Positions 10,207-18,878 of a stretch of 64,000 bases of DNA are shown in pieces. Location: assembly GCA_022842185.1 (NCBI GenBank), contig JALHQB010000015.1:1-64000 (forward strand). Reading direction: 5' to 3'. The position numbers and the translations under genes were made by a program. Under the pieces are notes generated by a model, which saw only the letters and a program-made list of their open reading frames with translations, did not search any database and was not told where the DNA came from. The stretch is from Acetobacteraceae bacterium (GTDB taxonomy: Bacteria; Pseudomonadota; Alphaproteobacteria; Acetobacterales; Acetobacteraceae). The first letter of the stretch is position 1. Each line of letters starts with the position of its first letter.

Positions 10207-10274
10207 CCGCCGCGCATTCACTTGCCAGGACGACCCGCCACGGTGCAGTTTCTTTCCATTGGAGGAACGAAACC

Positions 10275-11417
10275 ATGGCGCGTCGCCCGGCACCGGACCC
10301 GAAATCCCTCACCGTCTTCTACGCCACCAATCGCCGGCGCCACTCGGACGCCTTCGACGCCATCAGCGGCGAGCAGCCGGACAACCGCCGCCTCTGGCTG
10401 GGCAAGGCGAGCGTCGAGATGATCGGCAACCCCGACGACACCGAGGCCCGCCGGCGCCTGCTGACGCATCCCGAAATCCCCGGCGACGACGACTTCAAGG
10501 ACGCCGACGCCGGCTCGGCCGCGCAGCTTCTCGATGCCTGGCTCGACAATGCGGCGGACCGCCAGGCGGTGGCGCTGTTCTACATGCACGGCTTCGCCAA
10601 CAGCTTCGGCTCGGCCATCGAACGCGCGGCGCAGATTACCGAATTCTACGGCAACCACGTGACGCTCGCGCCCTTCTCCTTTTCCTGGCCATCGGACGGG
10701 CTGGTGATCGACATGCAGAAGCTCGCCGCGCTGGTGGGCGCCGCGATCTCACAATACCGCGCGGACCAGACGGATGCGATCGCCGCCGGCGGCGCGCTGT
10801 CGCGCATGCTGCGGGAGATCAACCGCGCCCGACTGCGGGCGAAGAAGCGGAAGCGCCTGCCGCGCATGGTCCTGCTGGCACACAGCATGGGTAATCTGGC
10901 GCTGTCCGCCGGCCTCGCCGTCATGCGCAACGGCCTGTTGACGAACCAGATGGCCGACACCTTCGACCACGCCGTGCTGGTCGCCGCGGACGTGCCGCAC
11001 ACCATGCTCAACCCCGCCGAGCCTCTCAGCGAGATCGCCCTGCTGGCCCATGGCGTGACGGTCGTGACCAGCCGCGACAGCACGCTGAGCATCGCCAGCC
11101 GCATCGCCAATGAGGGTTCGCGCCGTCTCGGCCATTTCGGCCCCACGGCGCTGTCGCTACTGCCGAAGAACGTGACGGTGGTGGACTACTTCCTCGGCTT
11201 GCAGGCGCCACAGTCCAAGCCGCAACTCTTCACCGTCGGCGGCACCGAATGGGACATCGTCGAGCACCAGTACTACCGCAACGACCGGAAGGCGCGCATG
11301 GACCTCGCCGAGGTCCTGGCCGGGCGAGAACCGACGGGGCGCGTCCTGCTCGACCCGGCGGACCAGGTTCAGCAGGAGCGGGGGCGCCACCAGATCCTGC
11401 CTTTCACCGGGGTATAG
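10275..11417 (+). CDS. DUF900-type alpha/beta hydrolase
   Basis: A 380-residue protein with the opening LTVFYATNRRR seen in DUF900 hydrolases and an alpha/beta-hydrolase core. The nucleophile elbow is LLAHSMGNLALSAGL (AHSMG, Ser in the G-x-S-x-G position with Ala first), preceded by ALFYMHGFANSFGSAIERA, which forms the oxyanion region. DUF900 members are predicted esterases; the substrate is unknown. There is no obvious signal peptide, so it is probably cytosolic. A strong ribosome-binding site (GGAGGAA) sits 9 bp before the ATG. It is transcribed alone, convergent with tyrS. Confidence 0.8.
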   Translation: MARRPAPDPKSLTVFYATNRRRHSDAFDAISGEQPDNRRLWLGKASVEMIGNPDDTEARRRLLTHPEIPGDDDFKDADAGSAAQLLDAWLDNAADRQAVALFYMHGFANSFGSAIERAAQITEFYGNHVTLAPFSFSWPSDGLVIDMQKLAALVGAAISQYRADQTDAIAAGGALSRMLREINRARLRAKKRKRLPRMVLLAHSMGNLALSAGLAVMRNGLLTNQMADTFDHAVLVAADVPHTMLNPAEPLSEIALLAHGVTVVTSRDSTLSIASRIANEGSRRLGHFGPTALSLLPKNVTVVDYFLGLQAPQSKPQLFTVGGTEWDIVEHQYYRNDRKARMDLAEVLAGREPTGRVLLDPADQVQQERGRHQILPFTGV

Positions 11418-11549
11418 GCCCGCCACGGTCAGCCGAGATCACCCGGTCTGTCGAACGCGGGTCGCGACGGCTGTGGCCCGGGACGGACCCCCTGCGCCGC
11501 AGCGCAGCCGTACCGCCACCGGCTGCCGTTAGACTAAACCCTTGTTTGA

Positions 11550-11597
11550 GCGAGCATCTTCACGCGCCTGACTGAGGCCAGTCAGGCGCGATCTGCT
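11550..11597. repeat. Dispersed palindrome, copy 1 (hairpin at 11563-11590)
   Basis: A perfect 11-bp stem CGCGCCTGACT / AGTCAGGCGCG with a 6-nt loop, continuing on the right as ATCTGCTCTA. It lies between the convergent DUF900 hydrolase and tyrS and may serve as a bidirectional terminator, although no T-tract follows. The same core appears near 20.3, 20.94 and 55.57 kb. The rest of the 11418-11549 gap shows nothing else recognisable. Confidence 0.75.
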
Positions 11598-12824
11598 CTA
11601 ACCGGCGCGCACCAGCACATGCCGCTTGCGCCCGGCCGACAGCTTCGCCGCCCCGTCCCGCAGGTCGGCCTCGGTGACGATGACGCCGACATCCGTCACC
11701 ACCACCTCGTTCAGCCGCAGCCCGTTCTGCACGATCAGCCGCCGTGCCTCACCCTTGCTCGCGGCAAGGCCGGCCTGCACCGCCAGGTCGATGAACGGCG
11801 CGGGCAGGGTGGCGGTGATGGTCGGCAGCGTCTCGGCCGCGGCGCCTTCCTCGAAGGCGCGGCGGGCAGTCTCGGCGGCGGTTTCCGCGGCGGTGCGGCC
11901 GTGCAGCAGGGCGGTGGCCTCGGTGGCGAGTATCTTCTTCGCCTCGTTCACCTCCGCCCCGGCCAGCGCGCCCAGGCGGCGTACCTCGTCCATCGGCAAT
12001 TCGGTGAACAAGCCGAGGAAGCGCGCGACATCCGCATCCTCCGTATTGCGCCAGAACTGCCAGTAGTCGTAGGGCGACAGCCGATCGGGGTTCAGCCACA
12101 CCGCCCCGGCGGCGGTCTTGCCCATCTTGGCGCCGGACGCGGTGGTCAGCAGCGGCGTGGTCAGGGCATGCGCCTCCCCACCGGCCATCCGGCGGATCAG
12201 GTCGGCGCCCAGCACGATGTTGCCCCACTGGTCCGACCCGCCCATCTGCAACACCGCGCCATGGCGGCGATGCAGTTCCAGGAAGTCGTAGGATTGCAGC
12301 AGCATGTAGTTGAATTCGAGGAAGCTGAGCGGCTGGTCGCGTTCCAGCCGCAGCCGCACGCTGTCCATGGTCAGCATCCGGTTCACGCTGAAATGCCGGC
12401 CGACATCGCGCAGGAACGGGATGTAGCGCAGCCCATCCAGCCATTCCGCATTGTCGAGCATCAGCGCGCCGGCGTTGAAATCCAGCAGCGCATCGAAGGT
12501 GCGACGGATGCCGACCTTGTTGGCCTCGATGACCTCCTCGGTCAGCAACTGGCGCGCCTCATCCTTGCCGGACGGATCACCGACCTTGGTGGTGCCGCCG
12601 CCGATCAGCGCGATGGGCTTGCCGCCGGTCTTCTGCAACAGGCGCAGCAGCATGGTCGGCATCAAGTGCCCGACATGCAGGCTGTCGGCCGTGCAGTCAT
12701 ACCCGATATAGGCGACCAGCCCGCCCTTGTTCAGCGCCGCATCCAGCGCCGCCTCATCGGTGGTCTGGTGGATGTAGCCGCGTTCGCGGGCAATGCGCAG
12801 GAAATCGCTGGTCGGGCCGCTCAT
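11598..12824 (-). CDS. tyrS: Tyrosyl-tRNA synthetase
   Basis: Charges tRNA-Tyr with tyrosine. The 408-residue protein has the class I HIGH-type motif as HVGHL within [18 protein letters not shown], the KMSKS loop as [10 protein letters not shown], and a C-terminal S4 RNA-binding domain (about 340-408: [22 protein letters not shown]). I chose the ATG at 12824 because AGGA lies about 7 bp before it; the ATG six bases earlier (12830) has AGGAT directly against it. It is divergent from anmK across a 130-bp inverted repeat. Confidence 0.95.
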   Translation of the reverse strand: MSGPTSDFLRIARERGYIHQTTDEAALDAALNKGGLVAYIGYDCTADSLHVGHLMPTMLLRLLQKTGGKPIALIGGGTTKVGDPSGKDEARQLLTEEVIEANKVGIRRTFDALLDFNAGALMLDNAEWLDGLRYIPFLRDVGRHFSVNRMLTMDSVRLRLERDQPLSFLEFNYMLLQSYDFLELHRRHGAVLQMGGSDQWGNIVLGADLIRRMAGGEAHALTTPLLTTASGAKMGKTAAGAVWLNPDRLSPYDYWQFWRNTEDADVARFLGLFTELPMDEVRRLGALAGAEVNEAKKILATEATALLHGRTAAETAAETARRAFEEGAAAETLPTITATLPAPFIDLAVQAGLAASKGEARRLIVQNGLRLNEVVVTDVGVIVTEADLRDGAAKLSAGRKRHVLVRAG

Positions 12825-12870
12825 GGTCATATCCTGATAACGCCGGGACGTCCGCCGGAAGGTCCGGGGG

Positions 12871-13000
12871 GCTAGCGCATTTTGCGCTGCCGCGAAACCG
12901 GCACCAGCCCGCACCCCACCTGGCCACCCATTCCAGGACACGCACGTGGGTGGCCGGACGGGGGTGCGGGCTGGTGCCGCCCTGGCGAAAATGCGCTAGC
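12871..13000. repeat. 130-bp interrupted inverted repeat between tyrS and anmK
   Basis: Outer arms GCTAGCGCATTTT (12871) and AAAATGCGCTAGC (to 13000), middle arms GGCACCAGCCCGCACCCC at 12900-12917 and its exact complement at 12961-12978 (18 of 18), and inner arms GGCCACCCA (12922-12930) and TGGGTGGCC (12947-12955), around a 16-nt apex. The gap between the two divergent genes is almost entirely this element. I see no flanking target duplication, so a MITE origin is possible but unproven. It occupies both promoter regions. Confidence 0.9.
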
Positions 13001-13011
13001 ACGGCAGGGAC

Positions 13012-14109
13012 ATGCTGAGAACCATCGGGCTGATGAGCGGCACATCCCTGGACGGGGTGGACGCCGCCTACCTTGAGACGGACGGGGAGACGATCGCGCG
13101 GATCGGCCCGCGTCTGACGCTGCCCTATGACCCGAAGTTGCGGCGGGCGCTACGCGGATTGCTCGATCGCGCCGAGACGCTGCACGACGACGACCCTGAA
13201 TTGCTCGACGCCGTGAAGCGCCTGACGGACCGCCATGCCGAGGCTGTCGAGGCGCTTGGGCTGGACGCCGACCTGATCGGCTTCCATGGCCAGACCATCC
13301 TGCACCGGCCACCCGTGGCGGGTCGCAACCAAGCGCCCTTCACCTGGCAGGTGGGTGATGCCGTGTCTCTGGCGCGGCGGACCGGCATGACCGTGGTGCA
13401 TGATTTCCGGACGGCCGATGTCGCGGCGGGCGGGCAGGGGGCGCCGCTGGTGCCGGTGTTTCACCGTGCCCTGTCGGCGCCGCTGCCCAAGCCGCTGGCG
13501 ATCCTGAACCTGGGCGGGGTCGGCAATGTCACCTGGCTCGGCCCGGATGGGGAGATGCTGGCCTTCGACACCGGCCCGGCCAATGGCCCGCTGGACGATT
13601 GGGCGCGCCAGCATACCGGCAAGGATTATGACGCGGCGGGGAAGCTCGCCCTGGCCGGGCAGGCCGATGGGGCGGTGCTGGGGCGGCTGATGGCGCATCC
13701 GTACCTGACCGCGCCGCCGCCGAAATCGCTCGATCGGCTGGATTTCGACCGGGCGTTGAAGGAGGCCGGGGCGGCGGAGCTTTCGGCCGCCGATGGCGCC
13801 GCGACGCTGTGCGCCTTCTGCGCGGTCTGCGTCGCCGCGGCGGGGCGGCTGTTCCCCGAACCGCCGCTGCAATGGCTGGTGGCTGGTGGCGGGCGGCGCA
13901 ACCCCGCGATCATGAAGGCGCTGGCCGGCGCGCTGGAAGAACCGGTGCGACCGGTCGAAGTCGCGGGCTGGGACGGGGATGCGCTGGAGGCGCAGGCGTT
14001 TGGGCTGCTGGCGGCGCGGGTGGCCAGGAAACTTCCGATTACGTTTCCGGGGACGACCGGGGTGGCACGGCCGCTGGTGGGCGGACGGATCGTGGGTTCG
14101 CTCCTGTAG
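13012..14109 (+). CDS. anmK: Anhydro-N-acetylmuramic acid kinase
   Basis: Phosphorylates and opens 1,6-anhydro-MurNAc to MurNAc-6-phosphate during cell-wall recycling in the cytosol. The 365-residue product starts LRTIGLMSGTSLDGVDAAYLE, the AnmK signature with the ATP-binding SGTSxDGVD, and has GFHGQTILHRPP, ILNLGGVGNVTWLG, AFDTGPANGPLDDW and VAGGGRRNPAIM in the expected order. Length fits (about 360-370). The start is the ATG just beyond the 130-bp inverted repeat. No murQ is next to it, unlike in enterobacteria. It ends at a shared terminator with bciA. Confidence 0.95.
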   Translation: MLRTIGLMSGTSLDGVDAAYLETDGETIARIGPRLTLPYDPKLRRALRGLLDRAETLHDDDPELLDAVKRLTDRHAEAVEALGLDADLIGFHGQTILHRPPVAGRNQAPFTWQVGDAVSLARRTGMTVVHDFRTADVAAGGQGAPLVPVFHRALSAPLPKPLAILNLGGVGNVTWLGPDGEMLAFDTGPANGPLDDWARQHTGKDYDAAGKLALAGQADGAVLGRLMAHPYLTAPPPKSLDRLDFDRALKEAGAAELSAADGAATLCAFCAVCVAAAGRLFPEPPLQWLVAGGGRRNPAIMKALAGALEEPVRPVEVAGWDGDALEAQAFGLLAARVARKLPITFPGTTGVARPLVGGRIVGSLL

Positions 14110-14110
14110 A

Positions 14111-14142
14111 GAGGGCGCAGCGGCTCGGCAGCCGTCGCCCTC
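14111..14142. terminator. Hairpin between convergent anmK and bciA
   Basis: GAGGGCG at 14111 pairs with CGCCCTC at 14136-14142, with an inner AGCGGCT..AGCCG stem and a CGGC loop. It begins right after the anmK stop and overlaps the bciA stop codon, a position fitting a bidirectional terminator. There is no long T-tract on either side. Confidence 0.6.
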
Positions 14143-15172
14143 AGAACACCGTGTGGTCTCCACGATCGACCATGGCTTCACCTTTGATCAGGCGCGCATA
14201 GAAGTCGAACAGGGTTTCCGATCCGAAGGACGGGGTCGCCGCCGCATCATAGCGGCCAGTCACAGGATCAAGGACGAGCATCGATTCCGTGGCGTAGTAG
14301 CGCCCGATGCGCGCCAGTTCCGCCTTTTCGCCAAGCCGCGGCGCGAAGCGCCCCATCACGCCGAGGGACCAGGCAATGGTGTCGAGCAGCGCCACGGGCA
14401 CCTGCCGGAATCGCGGCTTTCGCCCCAGCAGTTCAAACAGGCGCTCACCCTGCTGCCGAGGCGTGATGGCATCGCCTGGGCCGCCGATCGGCAGCACCCT
14501 GTTGTGACGGTGCGGATCGTCCAGGCATTCGGCGATGTAATGGCCAAGATCGTCGTCGGCGATCGGCTTGCATGAGGTGAGGGTGCCGTCGCCGAACAGC
14601 AGGAATGGCTTGCCCTGCCGGACACGATTGACCTGTCCCGACAGTGATTTGAAGAAGGCCGTGGGCCTGACGATGGAATAGGTGAGGCCCGACGCCATCA
14701 AAGCCTGCTCGAACGCCAGTTTCGCACGCTGAAAGGCCAGAAGGGGCTTTTGCACGCAGATCGCGGACAGCAGCACCATCTGGGTGACGCCGGCCTCCTG
14801 CGCCGCGGCCAAGGCATCCACATGCGCCTTGTGGTCGATCGCCCATGCGTCCGCGGGCGCCCCGGTTCTCGACGCCAGGCAGGACACCAGGGCATCGAAC
14901 CGCTCACCCCGAAAACCATCGCGCGCCAGGGATGCTCGATCGCTCACCTCGCCGAAGCGCAGGGATGCGCCGCCCAGCAGATCGGTGCTGCGGTCCGCCG
15001 TCAGCGCACCGCCGATCCCCGGGCGCGGCCGCACGAAGCACACGACGTCATGACCGCGCCGCAGCAGCGCACGGACCGTCGATTGGCCGATCGTACCGGT
15101 CGCCCCCAGGACGAAGACGCGCCGCGGGCGAGGCGATCGGTGCAGGGCGGCGTCCGTCGTCGCCTCGATCAT
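14141..15172 (-). CDS. bciA: Divinyl (bacterio)chlorophyllide 8-vinyl reductase, BciA-like
   Basis: Reduces the C8 vinyl group of divinyl chlorophyllide with NADPH in (bacterio)chlorophyll synthesis. The 343-residue protein is an atypical short-chain/NmrA-type fold with the nucleotide loop RVFVLGATGTIGQSTVRALL at about 18-37. Its C-terminal half has the wording I associate with BciA/DVR: IVRPTAFFKSLSGQVNRV, GKPFLLFGDGTLTSCKPI, LPIGGPGDAITPRQQGE, and YYATESMLVLDPVTGRYD. The open frame continues upstream to 15367, but the domain begins soon after the ATG at 15172. It stands alone, away from any photosynthesis gene cluster. A related NAD-dependent epimerase is the alternative, but the motif match is close. 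Confidence 0.85.
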   Translation of the reverse strand: MIEATTDAALHRSPRPRRVFVLGATGTIGQSTVRALLRRGHDVVCFVRPRPGIGGALTADRSTDLLGGASLRFGEVSDRASLARDGFRGERFDALVSCLASRTGAPADAWAIDHKAHVDALAAAQEAGVTQMVLLSAICVQKPLLAFQRAKLAFEQALMASGLTYSIVRPTAFFKSLSGQVNRVRQGKPFLLFGDGTLTSCKPIADDDLGHYIAECLDDPHRHNRVLPIGGPGDAITPRQQGERLFELLGRKPRFRQVPVALLDTIAWSLGVMGRFAPRLGEKAELARIGRYYATESMLVLDPVTGRYDAAATPSFGSETLFDFYARLIKGEAMVDRGDHTVF

Positions 15173-15233
15173 GGGCGCTGCTTCATGCGCGCCGTGATGG
15201 TGCAAACATGCGGACACTGCTCGCGCCGCAGCA

Positions 15234-16133
15234 TCACGCCGCCAGTGACGGCAAACCTCGCCCCAGCCTCTCCAGGATCTGCGCGCCCAGCGGATGCGGT
15301 TCCACGCACGGTCGCCGCGTATGCACCGCCCCGATCCCCGCCCGCTTCGCGAAGAACGGCTTCCCATACGCCGCGAACTGCTCCGCCGTGCGCGGCATCA
15401 TCATGAAGGTCGCCAGCGGCAGCACGGAACGATGCAGCGCCTCCGCCGTCTCCTCGTCGCCCGCCTCCATCGCCTCCCACACCCGCACCTGGACGTCGAA
15501 GACATCCGGCGCCGGGATCATCCCCGCGCAGCCGATCCGGTGCGTGTCCGTCAGTTCCAGCCCCGCCAGCCCATTGAAGATGGCAAAGGCGCCCTCGGTT
15601 TCCTCGATCAGCCGCTGCACATACAGGATCGGCCCTTCGCCCTTCATCATGCGAAAATGCGGATGCGCCCGGTTCAGCACCCGCAGCGTGCCGGCCGACA
15701 GCGCGACATCCATCATCGAGGGATTGTTCTGCGGCCCGCACGGGATCGACACACCCTCGGCCAGGGCACCCATGAAGCGCACCAGCGCGGCTTCATTCAT
15801 CCCCGCGATCTGCGGCGGCTGCAGCACCAGCCACGCAGCACCGGCCGCTTCCGCCGCGCGGGCGACCTCCAACGCCGCGGCGACGCCGGGTTCGTTGACG
15901 GTGACCGCCACCGGCACCCGCCCGGCGACATCCTCCAGCACCCAGTCGATCACCGTGCGCCGTTCCACCAGCGTCACCTTGTGGAACTCGGTCACCAGCC
16001 CCAACACCGCGATCCCATGCGCACCGCCGCGGATGCAGGCTTCCACCTGCGCGCGCATCGCCGCCCGGTCCAGCCGTTCATCGGCGTCGAAGAAGGCGTA
16101 CAGGATCGGCCACACCCCGCGGAAGTCGCGCAT
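15234..16133 (-). CDS. DapA-family (dihydrodipicolinate synthase-like) aldolase
   Basis: A 299-residue TIM-barrel protein of the DHDPS/N-acetylneuraminate lyase superfamily. It begins MRDFRGVWPILYAFFDADERLD, has GGAHGIAVLGLVTEFHKVT in place of the usual GTTGE loop, and the Schiff-base lysine probably in FRMMKGEGPILY. The altered loop (GLVTEF) argues against true DapA, so it is more likely a lyase for a keto or hydroxy acid. It follows the Bug-type binding protein by 6 bp and is surely in one operon with it, so the transported acid is a plausible substrate source. The exact reaction cannot be read. Confidence 0.8.
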   Translation of the reverse strand: MRDFRGVWPILYAFFDADERLDRAAMRAQVEACIRGGAHGIAVLGLVTEFHKVTLVERRTVIDWVLEDVAGRVPVAVTVNEPGVAAALEVARAAEAAGAAWLVLQPPQIAGMNEAALVRFMGALAEGVSIPCGPQNNPSMMDVALSAGTLRVLNRAHPHFRMMKGEGPILYVQRLIEETEGAFAIFNGLAGLELTDTHRIGCAGMIPAPDVFDVQVRVWEAMEAGDEETAEALHRSVLPLATFMMMPRTAEQFAAYGKPFFAKRAGIGAVHTRRPCVEPHPLGAQILERLGRGLPSLAA

Positions 16134-16139
16134 CGGCGA

Positions 16140-17102
16140 TCACTCCTTCCAGGGATGCTGCGCCCACAGCGCCTGGTATCGCGCGCGCAACGCCAAAAGT
16201 TCGGCGCGATAGGCATCGGGTGCCAGGAAGCGCAGCGGCAGGTTCTGCTGCGCCGCCAGCGTCTTGAAGTCCGGGTCATCGACTGTTCGGCGGACGGACA
16301 GGGCCAGGCGCTCCAGCACCTCCGGCGGCATCCCCGCCGGCGCGGCCATCCCGCGCATCGACCCTTCCACCACATCCACGCCGAGTTCCTTCAGCGTCGG
16401 CACGTCCGGCGCCGCGGCCCAGCGCGTCTCGCCCATCTGCGCGATCGGCCGCAGCACGCCCTGGCGCCATTCGTTGATGCCCTCGGCCATGTTCATCACC
16501 GCCAGCGGGATCGCGCGGGACATCAGGTTCTGCTTGACCTGAGACGACCCGGCGAAGGGGATGTGGATGAACTGCGTGCCCGTCGCGCGCTGGATGGCGA
16601 GGACCGCCAGGTGGTCGTCCGACCCGATCCCGGTGGTCCCGTATCCGATGGTGGCCGGCTGCGCCCGCGCCGCCGCCAGCAGCCCCGCGAAATCGCGGAT
16701 CGGACTGTCGTTGAGCACCCACAACCCGCCCGGATCGTCCACGATATTGGCGATCAGCGCGAAATCGTCCAGGCCGAACCGCGCCCGCCGCTCGATCGGG
16801 ATGGTGACGATGGTGGGCGTGTTGATGAAGCCGATGGTGTAGCCATCGGGCCTGGCGCGGGCGAGTTCCGCGAAGCCGATCTCCCCGCCGGCGCCCGGGC
16901 GATTCAGCACCACCACCGGCTGGCCGAGATCCTTCTCCATGAAGCGCGCGATGGTGCGCGCCGCGGCGTCGGTCCCGCCGCCGGGGGCGAAGGCGACGAT
17001 CATCGTGATCTGCCGGTCCGGCCGCCAGCCGGCCCCTTGGGCTTGGGCGATGGCGGGCGCAGCCAATGCTGCGGCGATCACGCCGCGACGGGTGGCATTC
17101 AT
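16140..17102 (-). CDS. Bug/TctC-type tripartite tricarboxylate transporter binding protein
   Basis: Periplasmic receptor for carboxylates. The 320-residue precursor starts MNATRRGVIAAALAAPAIAQAQG, a Tat-like/Sec signal with cleavage near AQA-QG. The mature part has the Bug hallmark ITMIVAFAPGGGTDAAARTIA, NRPGAGGEIGFAELARARPDGYT, and IGYGTTGIGSDDHLAV. The start at 17102 was chosen because the signal peptide begins there. No tctA or tctB lies nearby, so it is an orphan receptor, as is common for Bug proteins. It leads the operon with the DapA-like aldolase. Confidence 0.9.
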   Translation of the reverse strand: MNATRRGVIAAALAAPAIAQAQGAGWRPDRQITMIVAFAPGGGTDAAARTIARFMEKDLGQPVVVLNRPGAGGEIGFAELARARPDGYTIGFINTPTIVTIPIERRARFGLDDFALIANIVDDPGGLWVLNDSPIRDFAGLLAAARAQPATIGYGTTGIGSDDHLAVLAIQRATGTQFIHIPFAGSSQVKQNLMSRAIPLAVMNMAEGINEWRQGVLRPIAQMGETRWAAAPDVPTLKELGVDVVEGSMRGMAAPAGMPPEVLERLALSVRRTVDDPDFKTLAAQQNLPLRFLAPDAYRAELLALRARYQALWAQHPWKE

Positions 17103-17339
17103 GACGTTTTTTCCCCCGGGGAAGTTCGTTGCCGGCACGATGCACGGCGCCGCCGGCGGCGCAAAGGGGCTTCGTTGCGCCTGGGGTGTGATCTGGATCA
17201 AAGCGCCGCTCATCATTCCGGCGCAGCATCCCGCCCAGGGTTCCCACCCATCGGCGCACCATCTGTCCCGGGCGCCGGACATGCGAAGGGCCGCCGGTCG
17301 CCCGGCGGCCCTTCGGAAACCAACGACGTATGGCGCGCG
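17103..17339. promoter_or_regulatory. Upstream region of the Bug/aldolase operon
   Basis: A 237-bp gap with no gene. It must hold the leftward promoter for the Bug gene; I cannot pick -35 and -10 boxes with confidence. A 13-bp stem at 17285-17314 is listed separately as a terminator. Confidence 0.35.
17285..17314 (-). terminator. Hairpin downstream of the alpha/beta hydrolase
   Basis: GAAGGGCCGCCGG (17285-17297), a TCGC loop and CCGGCGGCCCTTC (17302-17314) form a perfect 13-bp stem 26 bp past the stop codon of the hydrolase gene. No T-run follows on the minus strand, so Rho-independent action is only probable. Confidence 0.6.
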
Positions 17340-18008
17340 TCAGTCGGCGGCGAGCGCCATGCGTCCGCGGTTGAGTACGCCCATGACGTGGTCTTCGGCC
17401 GCGTCCACCACCTTCTCCGTCTGCTCCGGCGTGAAGACATGGCCGGCACCCGGCATCACGCGGTAGTCGATGGTGATGCCCTTCTGGGTGTTCAGCTTGT
17501 CCACCAGCTTGCGCACGGACGGTTCCGGCACGAGTTCATCATCCGCGCCATGGAAGATCAGCCCGTTGCACGGGCAGGGGGCGAGGAAGCCGAAATCGTA
17601 ATGCGACGCCGGGGCGCTGATGGAAATGAAGCCGCCCATCTCCGGACGCCGCATCAGCACCTGCATGCCGACATACGACCCGAAGGAATAGCCCGCGCAC
17701 CACAGCATCGACGCGTTCGGATTGACCGCCTGGAGGAAATCGAGCCCCGAGCACGCATCGGATACTTCGCCGATACCGCCATCATAGCGACCCTGGCTGC
17801 GCCCGACCCCACGATAATTGAAACGGAGGACAGAAAAGCCCATCGCCTGGAAGCGCTGATACAGCGTGTAGCTCACCCGGTTGTTCATCGTCCCGCCATG
17901 CAGCGGGTGGGGGTGCAGGATCAGGGCAACCGGAGCGTTGGGACGCTTTGAGTGGTGATATCGTCCCTCGAGCCGGCCATCTGGCCCAGCGAACATGACC
18001 TCGGGCAT
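17340..18008 (-). CDS. Alpha/beta hydrolase (YcjY/DUF-type dienelactone-hydrolase-like)
   Basis: A 222-residue hydrolase. It reads PEVMFAGPDGRLEGRYHHSK, then ALILHPHPLHGGTMNNRVSY (oxyanion HPHPxxGG), NYRGVGRSQGRYDGG, the nucleophile elbow WCAGYSFGSYVG (GYSFG), the acid region LIFHGADDELVPE and the catalytic histidine in PGAGHVF. This pattern is common in alphaproteobacterial hydrolases of unknown substrate, close to the CocE/YfhR-like proteins. The start at 18008 is where conserved sequence begins; the frame is open to 18218. Divergent from iscR. No signal peptide, so it is cytosolic. Confidence 0.85.
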   Translation of the reverse strand: MPEVMFAGPDGRLEGRYHHSKRPNAPVALILHPHPLHGGTMNNRVSYTLYQRFQAMGFSVLRFNYRGVGRSQGRYDGGIGEVSDACSGLDFLQAVNPNASMLWCAGYSFGSYVGMQVLMRRPEMGGFISISAPASHYDFGFLAPCPCNGLIFHGADDELVPEPSVRKLVDKLNTQKGITIDYRVMPGAGHVFTPEQTEKVVDAAEDHVMGVLNRGRMALAAD

Positions 18009-18395
18009 CTTGAGTCCAATGCGCTTTGCCGCAGGCCACCCCGACCGCGCCCGCCCATCATGGGCCTGGGCACGGCTTGGCGACGACCTGCCGCAGTGTT
18101 GGGAACCTCGCAACGACGACGCCGGGGGGGTGCGCCGTGCCATGTCATGCCTCGTACCGCCCGCATTCTTGACTGCGGCGGTCGGAAAACCTAGCGTCGA
18201 TCTACGCTTGATCCGCATCGCCGCGAATCCGGTAAATCAACGGTTTGTGAGCATTCCATCCAGCCCCGGAGGAGGTTCCCGTGTCCCGGGGCTAAAGCAC
18301 TATATGGGAACCCGGCTCCGAACGCATAACAGAATCGCCATAAGGCTCCCATGTGTGACAGTCGGACCAGGGTTGCGAGGAGAGCGGAGTAAGCC
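18009..18395. promoter_or_regulatory. Divergent promoter region, hydrolase and iscR
   Basis: 387 bp without a gene. It contains a stem AGCCCCGG (18262-18269) / CCGGGGCT (18286-18293) with a 16-nt loop carrying GGAGGAGG, about 100 bp before iscR. I looked for IscR-type sites before iscR and could not identify a convincing one. The iscR ribosome-binding site is GCGGAG, about 6 bp before its ATG. Confidence 0.4.
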
Positions 18396-18878
18396 ATGCG
18401 CTTGTCCACCCGCGGGCGGTACGCCGTCATGGCATTGGTCGAAATGGCCGCGCGCGAGCCTCGCGCCGAAGCCTGCCTGAGCGGCCGGCCGGTCACCCTC
18501 ACGGACATTGCCGCGTCACAGCAACTTTCCGTGGCCTATCTCGAACAGCTCTTTGGCCGGCTGCGCCGCGCCGGCATCGTCGCCTCCGCCCGCGGCCCCG
18601 GCGGCGGCTACCGCCTGGCCCGCCCGGCCAGCGCCATCCTGATTGCCGAGGTGGTCGAAGCCGCCGACGAACCCATCACCGCCACGCGCTGCGACGATGG
18701 CGGCCCGGGCTGCCTCGGCGGCGCCCGCTGCCGCACCCATGACCTGTGGGCCGAACTCGGCGACCAGATCCGCCTGTTCCTCGGCGCCGTGACCCTGGCC
18801 GATGTGGTCGAGGGCAAGGTGGCCGGCCGCGCCCGACCCCCCGCCGGCCCGGATGCCGCCACCCCCACCGCGTCATGA
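18396..18878 (+). CDS. iscR: Rrf2-family Fe-S regulator (IscR)
   Basis: Winged-helix repressor/activator that senses iron-sulfur cluster supply. The 160-residue protein starts MRLSTRGRYAVMALVEMA, the standard IscR opening, followed by the helix-turn-helix around LTDIAASQQLSVAYLEQLFGRLRRAGIV and the wing ARGPGGGYRLAR. The cluster ligands are present: Cys99, Cys106, Cys112 and a following His115 (CRTHDLW), so it should bind [2Fe-2S]. Its stop overlaps the start of the desulfurase gene. Autoregulation is usual in this family but no operator was identified. Confidence 0.92.
   Translation: MRLSTRGRYAVMALVEMAAREPRAEACLSGRPVTLTDIAASQQLSVAYLEQLFGRLRRAGIVASARGPGGGYRLARPASAILIAEVVEAADEPITATRCDDGGPGCLGGARCRTHDLWAELGDQIRLFLGAVTLADVVEGKVAGRARPPAGPDAATPTAS

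Noticed and set aside
7975-10293. 772-codon open frame antisense to parC
   Set aside because: It is the complement of a well-conserved topoisomerase gene. Long antisense frames are expected from GC-rich third positions, and its translation is low-complexity.
15294-17951. 885-codon plus-strand frame opposite the aldolase and Bug genes
   Set aside because: The minus strand has full-length DapA-like and Bug proteins. The plus frame is rich in His, Arg and Gln and is a shadow.
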